In this document: one piece after another, positions 44,574-57,120 of the stretch
Layout of the letters: every line of letters starts with the position of its first letter
How positions within the stretch are numbered: position 1 is the stretch's first letter
Assembly: GCF_029784155.1 (NCBI RefSeq)
Contig: NC_073693.1
Coordinates: 141,907,988-141,971,987 of the forward strand
Source of the DNA: Uranotaenia lowii
Taxonomy: Eukaryota; Arthropoda; Insecta; Diptera; Culicidae
Reading direction: 5' to 3'
Length of the DNA stretch: 64,000 nt
Notes under the pieces: model-generated
Seen by the model: the letters and a program-made list of their open reading frames with translations, nothing else
The model's database searches: none
Told to the model about the DNA's origin: nothing
Translations under genes and position numbers: made by a program

Positions 44574-45287
44574 CACAGCAAAAGTTTTTTTTAAAGTATA
44601 CGGAATCTAAAACACGAGTGATCTTATTTTTTACTAATGTAATTTAAAAAAATAGAAATTCTCAACTTCTTTTGATGTAATTTTAATCTTTTTTCAAAAA
44701 GCGAATACAAATAAATGGTTTTGATATAATTTTTAATTCCGCGGTCAATGAAATTCTATCACAAAAAGTGTAAAATTATATCTGATTTAACCTGAATGAC
44801 ATTGTTGGTCTGTGCCATTTGCCGGTTGAGTCATTGCGTTCCAAGAAACAGCTCCAGCATCTCTATAATTTTCTAAGTGGTAGATTTCTGAAGTGAAAAA
44901 CAAACGAATGAGGTTATTGAAATTAATCAGTTCTTTCTCGATTATAGCTACCGCAGATTTTGCAGTGGCAGGAATCCGGAATATAATTGCCTGAAGAGGA
45001 ATTTGCCTGAACAATCCGAGGCATTTGTGAGTGAAAACCCATCCTGACGTGTGAATCCGGATCATGACTGTCCAAAACGAAAACGCTGACCGGTTAAAAA
45101 ATGAGGGAGTCCTTTTTCTTTACTAATGTTTTTTTTTGAAAATAAATGCTAAACAATTGTAAACAGTGTTTTTTAATAAAAGAATCTTAATATCTGAATA
45201 TTGAAAATATAAAATTTTACATCGCTGTGCATTTTTACACGACAATAAGCTGTTCCGTTTTCGTGCATCGTTTTTGTTCTCAATTTA

Positions 45288-45791
45288 AAGTCTGTTTCAC
45301 TTAGAATCTGGTCGGATAAAATAGCAAAGCATATAACAAAAGTAAAAATGTCATTTTGTAGCGTTTTATTGCACTTTAAGGAAAAAAATACATAAAAATC
45401 ATTCGTCACCTTTTTTTTCAGTGTCCTGTTGGGGTGTTTGCTTGCATGATACTACCGCAAGCCTTCTCGAAAAAAAATTCGTCGAGCTGTACTGTGGTTC
45501 GTCTTGAACTTTTTCGCCAAATCACCCCGAATTTACAGTCGATTTTAGATATTTCAGGAACTTCGCGATCTTTACCCCTGACCACGTCGTTTTCTCTACG
45601 TGAGTGTGCAGAATTTTCTCTCGCCTTTCGCGTCGCTAACTTTTGACTGACTGCTTCAATCTTGATGAATTTTTCACCACTAAGTAAACAAACCATCCGG
45701 ATCAAAACACTGTCAATAGATTCGCGATGTGACAACTGGGGGCGCTGCAGAAAATGGAAAGATGCGACCAGATTCTATGTGAAACAGACTT
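45288..45791 (-). mobile_element. Deleted mariner with AAGTCTG termini, copy 2
   Basis: AAGTCTGTTTCACTTAGAATC and inverse (28 bp with one mismatch) beside TA (45286-45287, 45792-45793). The 504-bp body keeps part of a transposase reading leftward. Confidence 0.85.
45418..45735 (-). pseudogene. Mariner transposase remnant
   Basis: Minus-strand DLAKKFKTNHSTARRIFFRE (about 45530-45470) matches the second helix-turn-helix of the fragment at 34204-34625, followed by a stop and ASKHPNRT. The long open frame here is in a different phase from that match, so the gene is frameshifted. The catalytic domain is absent. Confidence 0.65.
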
Positions 45792-46689
45792 TACACGCCT
45801 CAATGTAAAGATGATGTAATTTTAGATAAAAAAAAACGATGTTCCGTTTTCGTGCATCATTTTTGATCTAAAATTACACGAATTTTTCTTGCTGTGTAAC
45901 ATTAGAAAATTTAGTGTTAACACAGACACTGACAAACAAATGTAAACGCAAAACAAAACAAACTGTCCAAAACCAAAATAGTTTAGACGATGGCCAGTCA
46001 ATTGTAAGTTTAAATTAAATTTAAGATTTAATGTGTAATTTTAAAACATAAAATATAATTTTAGTGTCCACTGAAGAGGAGTGAATGCCATAGTAGCTCG
46101 AAACGTATGGACAACTGGTAATTTGTTTTGATTATTTTTAAAACTCACCGAAAAACGTCGATAACTTCGACGAATAAGAAAATTTAGTGTTGGACTTATA
46201 GTTATTATTTATTTTGCACTAAAAATCAAGTTTAATCAACTTAAAGTTATCTGACTCCCTAAATTATGCAATAATTTTAACTTATTTTTTTTTACACTAA
46301 ACGTTATTCAAAAACTACGGGAGTTTTGGTTGTGCGCAGCAACACACTATTCGTCGTAGCTGACAAAATGATTAACTGTTACCTAGTATGACATATACTT
46401 TAGATGCCAATCAGGCCCGTGCGAAGGACCCGTCCATGAGGAAGGGAATTGAAATTCAAATTTAACTGGAAATAATATCCATACCAAAAATACACAAAAC
46501 ATAAGGTTATTCTAAAGGATCACACAAACTTGTAAAAATAAAAATAATAAAAATTTTACAGAGACGATTCAATATAAATCAAGAGTCAAAGTTTTAAATC
46601 AATGTTATTTCCGGAAAGTCATTCATAAACTTGATAATCATGATATGATTTTCTTTTTAGATTACAGTCGTTTTAACATCTTTGGCGTT

Positions 46690-46818
46690 GGCGGACATTC
46701 ATTGAAAAAAATATCCGGTACAACTGTGATCGGTGTTTACTCTTGGGCTCGAACTCACGAACATCAGCACAGGAAGCAACTGACTTGCCAACTGAGCTTT
46801 ATTACAAGCCCCCGATAA
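46690..46818 (-). repeat. tRNA-derived SINE
   Basis: On the minus strand AAAGCTCAGTTGGCAAGTC matches an A box region (compare TAGCTCAGTTGG of tRNAs) and GAGTTCGAGCCC a B box, 40 bases apart, followed by a body ending near TTTTTTTCAAT. The layout is that of a mosquito tRNA-derived SINE. Target duplications were not identified. The flanks, 45899-46680 and 46820-48440, show nothing recognisable. Confidence 0.7.
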
Positions 46819-48440
46819 TGATTTCAAATTTGTCTACTAGACACAAATCAAAATTTAAAGCATCTAGAACATTAGAATCAGTGCACAGAATTTAACCATG
46901 TTTCAAAAAATGTTCAGATAAAACAATCTTGAATTTCAAAAGAAATAGTTAAATGTATTAAAATCACAAAGCGTATACTAGTTTAGATAACATTGTGCTT
47001 TAAAATTTCGCTTTAAAGTCCCTACTTTAGATCATTTTTCGAACTTCTAATAAATAAATTGAAAATTATGATCGAATTAAAAAAAGCTGATTAAAATTAT
47101 AAAAATAACTTAAACGTACATAAATTTTCAGGCTCTGAATATTTTGTCGCCGAAAGTTGAAACATTGGGTCAGGGGAAGAGCATCAGGTTGAAATTATTC
47201 TTTTCTTCTCGAAAATTTAGGCTTCCAAGAACGTTATGTTTCCAGAACACAAAAATTCAGAATTGAAACATAATTATAAGAAAATAGCTAAATAGATTGA
47301 CTATAACTAATAACATTTGGTTTAGTTTTTAAAATCGAAAAAAAACATTCGTAAAACAAACGGAAAATTTATTTTAAAATTGAAAGATGAATTGAAGATA
47401 ACAAATGTTTTTAAATATTTTAGAACGAATTTTTTTCAATACTAATGTCTTATGAAACTTATATGAAGTATTCAATTGAACTCTAGGTAACAGCATTTTG
47501 TTAGATATGTAATTTATAAGTTTTGGAATGAATCAGTTTTGAGTGAAACCAATCATTGATAAATGATGAACTTAGCAACTTACATGAAAGGGAAAAATTG
47601 ATTTTGTAAACTTCATTCCATGAGGGAATTAACATTTTGATGATCATGATGATGAACGATCTAAATAAATTGAACTCCAAAATTTTTACAAGTTTTGCTG
47701 CCATTACTGAAAAAAGGTAAAGAAAGAGATTTTATTTCATTTAACAAATTTGTTTAAACTTGCAAAACGATTTGATTTTTGCTTCAAAATATTCAAAATT
47801 TAATTTGGATGCGAACTTCTTTTGAAATTTGCTTAAGCTCCCGTTGTTTACAAAGTTGGAAAAATATGACAAAATAAAATTCTCTTATTATTTCGATCTT
47901 TTTTCAAAACTTTTTTCAAAACAAAAGTTGATAGAAAATAAGTACTAATGCATATTTGTATCCAAGGCAACCAAATGTATTCCAAATGTAAACTTAAGTA
48001 ATGTAGTGATAAAAATTTAAAAAGAACGATAGATGGCATCTGGTGGATTTTGAACGTAAGTAAACCAAAACCTTAATTATTATATAATAAAATTAATAAC
48101 AAATTTTAATTTAAAATGTTAATCAATGATTAGATTTTTGAAGATCAAAGAAAGATTTCATAATTTCTTAAAAACACTGATTATGAGTTCTTAAAAATTG
48201 TTTTTCGATACCCACGAAAGCACTTTGAGGTTTCAATTAAGATTTAATTCTGAAAACTGAAGTGTTAATTCTGATTTTTGTATTTTATACTCCGTTAATA
48301 CTTACTTGTTCAATTCGCAATCGAGAACAATAAATCAATGATTGCTGATGACAAGTGATGATGATAAACGCGGTAAAAATGTTTACATCATCACACGGTT
48401 AGGCGAGAATACTCGAATTGGGTTTGTGGTGACACAACAG

Positions 48441-48632
48441 TGTTGCCAGATATTCTGGGTAAGAATATCATAGTACTCATTGAGAAATAAGTACTTTTCC
48501 GGCTAGGGAATATAAGAAGTGGCAAGTGACAATTAGCTATCGCCAATTAACATAGTTGTATTCTACTGACCTCACAGACGAAACATGAATAAAGATAACT
48601 CTATTCCACCACTGAAACCTGCGTTTTCAACA
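48441..48632 (+). repeat. Candidate solo LTR
   Basis: 192 bp starting TGTTGCCAGATATTC and ending GCGTTTTCAACA, with AATAAAG near the end, the layout of a BEL/Pao-type LTR. No flanking duplication is seen, so this is a suggestion only. Confidence 0.35.
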
Positions 48633-49014
48633 TACTCTAAATGATCAATAACCATTACATATTTCAGCAAAATTTTATCAACAGTTTCAAATCAGCAATT
48701 TTAAACTTTGTAATTCATTCCAAAGATAATAAATATTGAATTGATTTCTAGCAAAACACTAATGAAAACACCAACCATAAGCACAAATTCTGATCTTCAA
48801 ATAACAAGGTTTGAATTCCGTACTCTAGATTTGTTTTCTTTATTTAAAAAATTTTATTTTATGTTCGAAATCCGAAATTATTCAATCTAAATTTGAAACT
48901 CAAACATAATTCAAATAATTTTTGAATTTGAAGCCCTATTTTGAATTTGGAATTTTTTATCATCTATTTTAAAACCTGAATAAAACACTAAATATTCGAT
49001 AACAGATTACAGAT

Positions 49015-49350
49015 TCTTGAAATGAAATCTGAAATCTGAATCTGGAATCTGGAGTCTGGAATCTGAATCTTAAATTTTAATCTGAAATCTGAATACGAAA
49101 TCTGAATCAAAAACCTGATCCTGAAATCTTAATCTGAAATCTGAATACGAAATCTCAATCAGAAATCTAAAATCATAATCTGAAATCTGAAATCTTAAAT
49201 CTGAATCTGAATCTGAAATCTGAATCTGGGTTCTGGAATCTGGAGTCTGGAATCTTAATCTGATTCTGAAATCTAAATCTGGAATCTGAAATCTTAATGT
49301 ATCATCTGTAGTCTGAAAAAACTCTAAAATCTGAATAATGACTCTGAAAT
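49015..49350. repeat. Degenerate (AAATCTG)n minisatellite
   Basis: About forty units of AATCTGA/AAATCTG with variants such as GGAGTCTGG. It lies in AT-rich DNA with no gene; 48633-49010 and 49355-49885 are featureless. Confidence 0.9.
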
Positions 49351-49885
49351 TTGAATGTGAACTGTGAATTTAAAATTAATGAAATTCCTTTCAAAATTGA
49401 GTATGTGCTGTGTATTCGAAAATATCGTATAGTGATGAACTTAAAGTGTGTCTCCTTATCATACCCATTTTTAGTATAATTTATCTTGATTTATATTGAA
49501 TAAATTTCTTACATTTAAAGAATCACTAAATTTTCTATAGAATCTGAAATTCATTCTACTCCCATTATTCAAAGGTCAAACTTAATATTTGCCGTGAACT
49601 ATAAAGAATTGATATCATTCTTATTTAAACATGATATGTAGGTAAAGTGAAAGTAACGGTTGCGCATCAAGAAGGGAAAAGTTGAAGATCCCATCCAATA
49701 CATACGCGTTTTCTTAAGATTTGACATCTTTTTTAAAAATTTGTAAGTATTTTATTTTTGAACTTTTAAGATCTTTCGATTTGCTTAAAAGTATAATTTC
49801 ACTTTATAACAATAATTTTCAATCAGTACTATCGAAAAGTATGTAAAAAACCGATGCAAAACCGTTACAGCGCTGCTCGAAAGAA

Positions 49886-50205
49886 AATACGGAAGATTTC
49901 GCACACTTCGGGCATCGTACTTTGTTTGGTACGATGTCCAAGGGGCGTTTCTTCCGCTTTCGGAGCTTTAAAGCTCCGGATGAATCACAAGGCACTCACA
50001 AAATATCGCGTTCACTTCGCGCGTGTAACGTGACAATTTTGTTTCAATTGCAATTTCGCAGTTGCGCTCCGGATTTATTTTGCTGCGAAGCGGAAAATGA
50101 ACTCAAAAAATCACTGGGATTCTGTCGTAAAATGAAATGTTTAAGGCCGCTGGAGAGTGATTTAGGACTGAGTTCTGCCGGAGGCGAGCCAATTTTCTGA
50201 CATGT
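49886..50205. other. GC-richer islet with perfect palindromes
   Basis: It contains ATCGTACTTTGTTTGGTACGAT (7-bp stem) at 49915-49936 and CGGAGCTTTAAAGCTCCG (perfect 18-bp palindrome) at 49962-49979. A 92-codon frame spans 49922-50200 but I recognise nothing in it. A promoter-proximal host segment or an old element are both possible. 50230-51120 is featureless. Confidence 0.35.
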
Positions 50206-51120
50206 TTGTTGACACTTATTCTTAAACACTTTTTTGGATCAAATAAATTCATTTCATGACTTGAAAAATTAGATTGGAAAAAGATTTCCATGACCCCTCC
50301 TCATTAACCCCTAAACCCCCCTCTCCTTGCTTATGAAAAATTCCAAATTTTTTTTCTAAGTGTTTGATTATAATAAAATCATATAAATTAAAATCATATA
50401 ACTTGATAAATATAAATATATATGTTAAATTTTAACCAATAACTATGATTTCAGGAACTTCAAATTAAAAGTCACTTATTTAAAAAAAAAATGGGACGTC
50501 ATTTATTTATTTCAAGCAGAAGGTTGAACGAATAGACGCCAAAAGAGTTAAAGCTGCGGTAAGATTTAAGTGTTTAAAGATAAAGTAAGGAAAAAGGTAA
50601 TATTGAGGTTTTACGAAAAGGTAAGATTGATTAATTGAATTTCCAATAATTTAATTTCATATATAAAAGAAAATAGAACAACCGATGAATTGACAACTGG
50701 GCAGGTATCTGAACGTGTGCGTAATAAACTCTGATCACTTTTTTCAATCATTCTTGAATATTTTGGATGGGTTGCTGTTTCGTAAAACCCTTAATTTTTA
50801 AGTATAATCAATTATTGCATAATATTTTAACGATATTAGTGGCTACAATTGAATATTAATCATAAAACCAGATTTCATTCGGTGTAACTTTGATCATTGT
50901 GATTTAAACTTATCCCAACATCTTCAACATTATTGTTTCGATGTCATTTTTAAAAAAATACATCTATAATCAAAAGATAGACAAGGATGCTGCATACGTT
51001 TAGGGGCAAAACTAATAAAGACGAATGGGGATACTTGAACCTATTTTCTTATTTACATCATTTCTTATTTGAAAAATTTAGCGTCACGCCGTTTTTTACA
51101 GCTTCTGAAAACGTATACAG

Positions 51121-51178
51121 GAGAACCCCGCTTATCCAAGTTAGTTGGGGAAAGAACCACCCCGGATAATTAAAACCC
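51121..51178. repeat. Isolated pogo-like terminal repeat
   Basis: GAACCCCGCTTATCCAAGTT and the nearby GGATAAT resemble the end of a pogo/Tigger-type MITE, but no partner end is seen. 51180-52660 holds nothing I can name. Confidence 0.35.
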
Positions 51179-52664
51179 TATTTTATGAATATCAAAAAAA
51201 TTATCACAACATAAGGCCAGAAAAAAATTAAATCTTTCATTTGTCACGTGGAGTTGAAACATCACGAGAGAGGGATAATAAATAAAATGAGGGATAATAA
51301 AAATAAACCATATTTTCAATAAACTTTAACAAATTGGACAAAAGCTTGCATGCAATAAACTTGTATAAAATATTCATCACACCAATTATGAAATAGTGTG
51401 ATTTTACAAAGAAATATGAAAAAAATCGAATGTAAAAGTTGAAACAGTTCCCAACTTTAACAGTTTGACTTTCGCTCTTTCAACTGTATGAAGTTTCGAA
51501 CGGTTTATCTTTTTTTTTTCTTCAGTAAAATATCTTAAACTTTATTTATTCCCCTTTCGGGATTTTCGGAAAAATCGAAGGAGGGGATCGGGACAAAAGA
51601 AGAATTTGACATTTGTTCCGCCCTAACAATCACACAAAAATCAACCAGTTTGCATTTCAATGCTTCGATTCTAACAGGAGAAGTCTTCGAAAAATTTATT
51701 TTTAAGATTTTGAAATTACATTTTATAAACAACAAAATTGTCAAAAAACAAAATAAATTTAGCCTATTTGACACACAACTTATAAATTTTTAAAATGTAG
51801 AAATTGATTTTCAAATATTTAAAATGTAGACTTAGTTATTGTTGAATATTTGCAAAAAATTTCATAATGATCAAATATTCCTAAAAATTGAAGAAAAAGT
51901 TTCATTAAGGCACATTATCATACATGCAACAGAACAGAAGATATTGACATGATTTATTTGTTCAAAATGGTTTATTTGAATTTGGACAATGCAACAACTT
52001 TGAGATTGACCTCAGCATAAAATTCTACCATTTTAACCATCCGATTCCAGTTTAACGACCCACTGCTTAGTATCTGTCGAGCGCTTTTTTATCGTTAGGC
52101 TTCTTCTGTGCAGCCGGCAAAATAGAACTCATAAAATAGCACTGCACGGCAGAAGAATTAAAAACACTCCGGTTAAATGGCATAATGTAATTAACCATCC
52201 AACATATTTGGCATATGTAGCTTCGAGATTCTAGCACTGATGAATTCTAGAAAGACTTAAGATTTACTGCACCATTATGCTGGAGATTTTTATGATGAGT
52301 TAACGCTATCGTGACCTTTGTGAATTAATAAGGAAAGCAACATTATTATTTAAAATTAATATGTCATGCCAATCCCCGGTTCAATTTATGTTTTCTGTTT
52401 TCTGAAGCATTAAACGAACATTCGGTAACCCAATCTATTTGGTATTGTGAAATTTCAATTTATCAAGACACAGGTACCAACATATTTTTTGTGAGACATC
52501 ATCATAACATAACTTGTTAGAGCTTATACGCTTACTGGGAACTATCAGAACAGCATTTATTAGATTTAATGCGCCGAGATTTAATGCGCCTACAGTTAGA
52601 CTATAAATTTTTACGTGTTCATCGGTCAATTCATGAACAGCCAAACGTGCTCTTCAACATGTAC

Positions 52665-53531
52665 ATTAGACCGCTGCAAGCTTTGTATGGAAATTTCAAA
52701 TTCTTAAATTTTTACACCTCCCATAACTTTTTTTGGTTGTTTTTGCTGCCAGAAATAGCAATAAAATTTTTGGAAGCGATCCATCCAGTCCTGAATTAGC
52801 GCAACGAGTTTTAATTTTGTATGGAAATTTGTATGGGAAAAAAAATTTTTCATTCAAAAATCGCCAGAGATGTTCTGAAAGTTCCAAAAAATAAAACTTT
52901 GGATGAAAAATGTTCCTTGATTCTTGCAATAAATTTCATGTGAACAAAGCGCAAACCTAAATTGTAGCCCAGGAAAGATATTCAATGTTTTATAAAATTT
53001 TTGTTTTCAAATTTAATTTTTTTTAATTATTTCGTTTTTGACTGCTTGTTTGAAAGTTGTATAACAGTAGGATGGAAATAAAAAATCTCAAAAAACTGCT
53101 TTGCATTGCCAGAGAATTTATTGACATACAAAGCCTTTGAAAAAACATTTCATGCAATTATTAACAGCTCTAGCAAGCAAAGTCTGCCATTTTTGAATAC
53201 TTTTCAATGAATTCAGATTTTTTATTTTGAAATGGTTATAACTTTTTTCATGAACTTCTTAGCTGCTTGTCATGTTAGCAAAAAATGAAGCTTAAGAATA
53301 GTCAAAACTCAAAATTAAAGACTGACTTCATTTCAAGCTTATTTGAATTTTCTGGATGTTTTAATGTGCAAAAATTTCTTCTTCCATACAAGTTTCCATA
53401 CAAAATTGAAACGCGTTGCGCTAACTCAGGAATCAACCAAATCATCTCAAATTTTACACTGATGCTTGGTGACCCAAAAGGCATTGAAAAAACATATGGG
53501 AGCAAAAAGTCTTTTTTTGCAGCGGTCTAAT
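52665..53531. mobile_element. DNA transposon family A, copy A3 (uninterrupted)
   Basis: ATTAGACCGCTGCAAG at 52665 and inverse at 53531, flanked by GTAC. The 867 bp align end to end with 2031-2510 plus 5715-6085, so this is the reference for the family. The subterminal motif CCTGAATTAGCGCAACG lies about 130 bp from the left end, its complement about 110 bp from the right end. There is no ORF of note. Confidence 0.85.
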
Positions 53532-53754
53532 GTACATACCTACCTACTTGTACGAGAAAAAGAAAAAAAAATCTAATTTATATCACAATAATTATAAGAA
53601 AAATAGTAACCAAAATGTGAATGTGCTAAAATTGCTTATTTAATATCGATTGAATTACATTCATTAAACAGCTTTTAATTACGAACCGTCACTGGCCTTA
53701 ACTAGAATAAACATTTCTTATCAAAATGCAGTGAATTTCTCGGATCTTAAATTG

Positions 53755-53845
53755 CGTGGTGGTCTAACCGGTAGAACCGTCAATTTTCTCAATACCGGAA
53801 ATACTGACTTTGGACGGTAAAAAAACCGGTATTTCCCAGAAATTT
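53755..53845. repeat. ACCGGT-rich segment
   Basis: ACCGG(T) occurs four times in 90 bp in both orientations. A second cluster at 57520-57600 has the same motif. They may be the ends of one element or two relics; no duplication was found. Confidence 0.35.
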
Positions 53846-53929
53846 TTCATAATTCTTTGACGTTGAAATAAAACTAACACAGGTAGATGTTTTTTTTTAT
53901 AAAAAATATGTATGAGTACTGAGTACAAA

Positions 53930-54670
53930 TACTCAAATTTTGTTCAACCAGCCTCAAAATCTACTCGCTAACTTTCAGCTACTCAGTTCAGAGTGACGGC
54001 TACTCAGTTGTCGCCAAAACCGCTCCTACTCAGTTCTGACTAAACGGCTTTTACTCAGAACTGACTAACAGCCCTTTTCGCGACAACTGAGCCATGGTTA
54101 CTCAGAATGCGCGAATAATTCTAAAGCGGATTTTGGCCGCTTTTTTCATTCTAGAATAGTTAAACTTATATTATTTTCCAGACAAATGATGGATTTGTTG
54201 ATTTGATGAATAACAAAAGTTCAAATGTTGTGCATACACATTTATTTTTAAAAAAATATCGCCCGTCGGGTTTTGTCTCCCGGGCCGGGACCCATTATGC
54301 CGTAATAGATTTAGTTATGGCAATTGTATTTGGACCACTTTCGTCACAGAACCCTGTAATAAAAATAATATCGGATAATAGCCTAGAATTACCTTTGAAA
54401 TGAATACTTACCATGTAAATTTTCAAATTTTTGCTGCACGAAAACAACCAAGTCCGACCGCCTCGCACAAACTGATCATCATTTACTCAGTTGTCGCCTT
54501 CAAGCACTCGAGTTCTCTGAGTGCCGAATTTTCTGACGTCTGAGTAAATTTTCCGCTGATTTCTGAGTTCATTAAGATCAGCCGACGGCTGCCTCATACA
54601 TGTGGCGACGTCTGAGTAAAAGGTAGCCGGGCTCTGAGTATTTCAAATTTAGCGAGTAAGCTCTATAAAC
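53930..54670. mobile_element. Element with reiterated ACTCAG / CTGAGT
   Basis: ACTCAG is repeated about eight times in the left 170 bp and its complement CTGAGT about six times in the right 200 bp, around a unique AT-rich centre with a GC patch near 54265. Mirror-arranged subterminal hexamers are typical of transposase-binding arrays in hAT-like elements. The exact termini are unclear (GCTTACTCGCTAAATTTG-like on the right). Confidence 0.55.
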
Positions 54671-54755
54671 CTCTAAAAATAGGTTCAACTGCAATGTTCA
54701 TGTGAGATCTGATTATTGCTGAAACTTTTCTGAATAAGTTTTTGAATCAAAACTA

Positions 54756-55000
54756 TAGTGGCGTTCAAAAAAGAATTGAAAAGCTGCCATATCTCTCTCA
54801 GCTGATAATTTTCATGAAATTTTCACACATTTCAGTTCAACTATCCAACTTTACGCTCCACAACATTGAAAAACTGTGCAAGTGACTGTAAAAAGACACA
54901 GCTATAGGAAATTTAAGATTGCTTCACAATAGTCACGGTATTTTTTATTAAAAAACTGGAATTTGGTCAAAAAAGTAAAAATGTTTTTTTTTTTTTAAAC
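54756..55000. repeat. Isolated Tc1-like end
   Basis: TATAGTGGCGTTCAAAAAAG resembles a Tc1-type terminal repeat and is followed by sequence similar in style to the CAGTACCG foldback. The other end is missing. Confidence 0.4.
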
Positions 55001-56370
55001 AGGCCAAGTTTGATCAAAATCGTTCAAAGAGGTGCTGGGCATTCCCAAATTTAAAATTAATCCAAAAATGTTGAAAATTGATTAGAAACTTTCTTCTTTG
55101 TTTTAAATAAAAAAAAATCAACAGAGTCAGCATTAAAATACATGTTTGAACGTTTGTATAAAATTTGTTTATCAATACTTTTTTGGTAATTGATGGAACT
55201 CTGTTGTTTTTATTTTCAACGTTGTTGAAGTATTTTCTTTTTTCCAGACAAAGCAGTTTCAAAGTTTTAACAAATGCACAACATTCTTAAAGCAACAACA
55301 GGGCGTACAGATCAGATCCAAACAACCTTGTTTATTGCTGTGAAGAATGATAGAGATGGTTCCGTGTTTTTAATAGAGTATATTAAAAAAATCCTACAAA
55401 GATTGGAACGTATAAAGGTTTTGTTTTTGTTTACAATAGATTAACTTACGTTTACTAGATATCTCTAATTCTTTCTCAATTCTTCTTCGTATGTTTCGGT
55501 GATCGAGATTTTTCTGTGGTTAGAGAAATGATTGTAATGTTTGTTTGTTATTATGTTTCCTAGATAACCTCACTTGTGTGCTGTCGGTTGGTAAGTATAT
55601 ACAAAAATACTTTCACAGATCGCCCTTTGGACCGTACTGAAGCTGCTGATGGATAAGCAAATTTGCTCTAGGCCGACGCGGATGTCTACTATAAAAATTT
55701 TGCATTTGTAAGGCAAATGAAAGTTTAGAGTTGATGGTCTTATTCTTAACGTGCTGAACTTACATCTTTCGTGAGCCGAGTAGAATAAGTTGTGTTTATA
55801 TCACGAATGCTATTTTTTAAATGCACTTCCTAATATAAACAATTTTGAGTTAATATATATTTCTTTTCTTTTTCTTTTCAGATAAGGTTACCTGCTGACG
55901 TGAAACTTATGAGTTCAACTTATAATTCTAAGCGGTTTCACTATTATTACACGATGTATGGAAATGTGCTCAATAAAGATCTTAGACCGGTAATAATCTT
56001 CTTTTGCTTTCTTTTCCTTTTTAAGAATTCTCTACAAACTACTTCCTTACAAATAAAGTGTGTTTTTTCATATTGGCCTTTGGCTTATCTTTCTTAACTA
56101 GAACTCACATTCCTATGCTATGCGCACGGAAAAGATAAATAAATAAAATCTGATGGAGACGCGCCGTGACACGTGACAATTGCTGAACTTTGACTGACTT
56201 TTTTTTTACAGATTTTTATTTCTATTTGTTCGTTTTAATTTTGGAAAGGCAAACTGAATGCGATCACGACCGAGATCACGGGGAAAACATCCGTATTACA
56301 TCCGTATACAACTTAAATCTGTAATCCTGTGATTTAACCAAAAACTTTGTGACAGTGTTATGTGTTTCGT
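55001..56370. other. Unassigned stretch with splice-like signals
   Basis: A donor-like GTTGGTAAGTATA at 55588 and a strong acceptor (CTTTTTCTTTTCAG) at 55881 enclose 290 bp, but the flanking frames are not convincing. This could be part of a host transcript. Otherwise nothing is seen. Confidence 0.25.
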
Positions 56371-56374
56371 TTAA

Positions 56375-57116
56375 GGGGAGGGGGGGGTAGGGTCTAACAC
56401 TTTCAAAAAATCGATTGTTTTATTTTTTTATTTTCTTATTGTAAAACATTTCAAGAATGTTGTGTCAAATTTTCAAGTCAATTGAAGCAAAACTGTAGAA
56501 ATTATAGGCCTTTATCTCCTCCTATCTAATACTGCAGGAAAGCAAGGGCAGAAACTTCAAACGCGGTTTTCTCGAAAGCACATTTTTAAAGTCCGTGGAC
56601 ATCGTCATTTGAAAACTACTTATCCGATTCTTTTCAAATTTGGAACAAATTTTTTACATATAAAATACCAGACCCCAACGTTTTTCTTTTTTATTTTTTT
56701 TTTACTTTGGGGAGATTTTACAGATAAAAAATGGCGATTTTTTTCGTGAAAAATCGTAGTTTTAACTTTAAACAGCCACAAATACTTTATAAAAAATTTT
56801 TTAAATAAAATAAAAACGTTGGGGTCCAGAAAACATCTATTAAAAATATTTTGCTCTGATTTTTTGACTTCAGATGATTCTGTGCTGAGATACAGTGTCC
56901 ACCGCAAATCCTGTTTTCTAAAAGGCATCCTCGAAAGTGCTCCGTCACCGGTTCATTTTTCAATATTTTTCTACGAAAAAATTACTAAATGTTCTTTTAA
57001 CAATGCTTTGTATAATGCAAAAAATTTTAATACATTTGTTTGAACGATAGCTACAGAAAAAAATCGTGAAAAAGGTGTTTTTTTACCCGTTAGACCCTAC
57101 CCCCCCCCCCCCTCCC
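56375..57116. mobile_element. TTAA-flanked MITE with G-run/C-run ends
   Basis: GGGGAGGGGGGGGTAGGGTC and inverse sit inside TTAA (56371-56374, 57117-57120), with further internal inversion (ACCCCAACG near 56672 and CGTTGGGGTC near 56817). TTAA targets are typical of piggyBac; the terminus is unusual in being a G run. 742 bp, non-coding. Confidence 0.7.
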
Positions 57117-57120
57117 TTAA

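Larger units (their letters stand above)
44574..45896. mobile_element. CACAG-ended, TA-flanked transposon (copy with mariner inside)
   Basis: CACAGCAAAAG at 44574 and its inverse ending GCTGTG at 45896 lie beside TA. A block with GTTCCGTTTTCGTGCATC occurs on both sides of the internal mariner (45253 and 45841). No transposase of its own. Confidence 0.7.
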
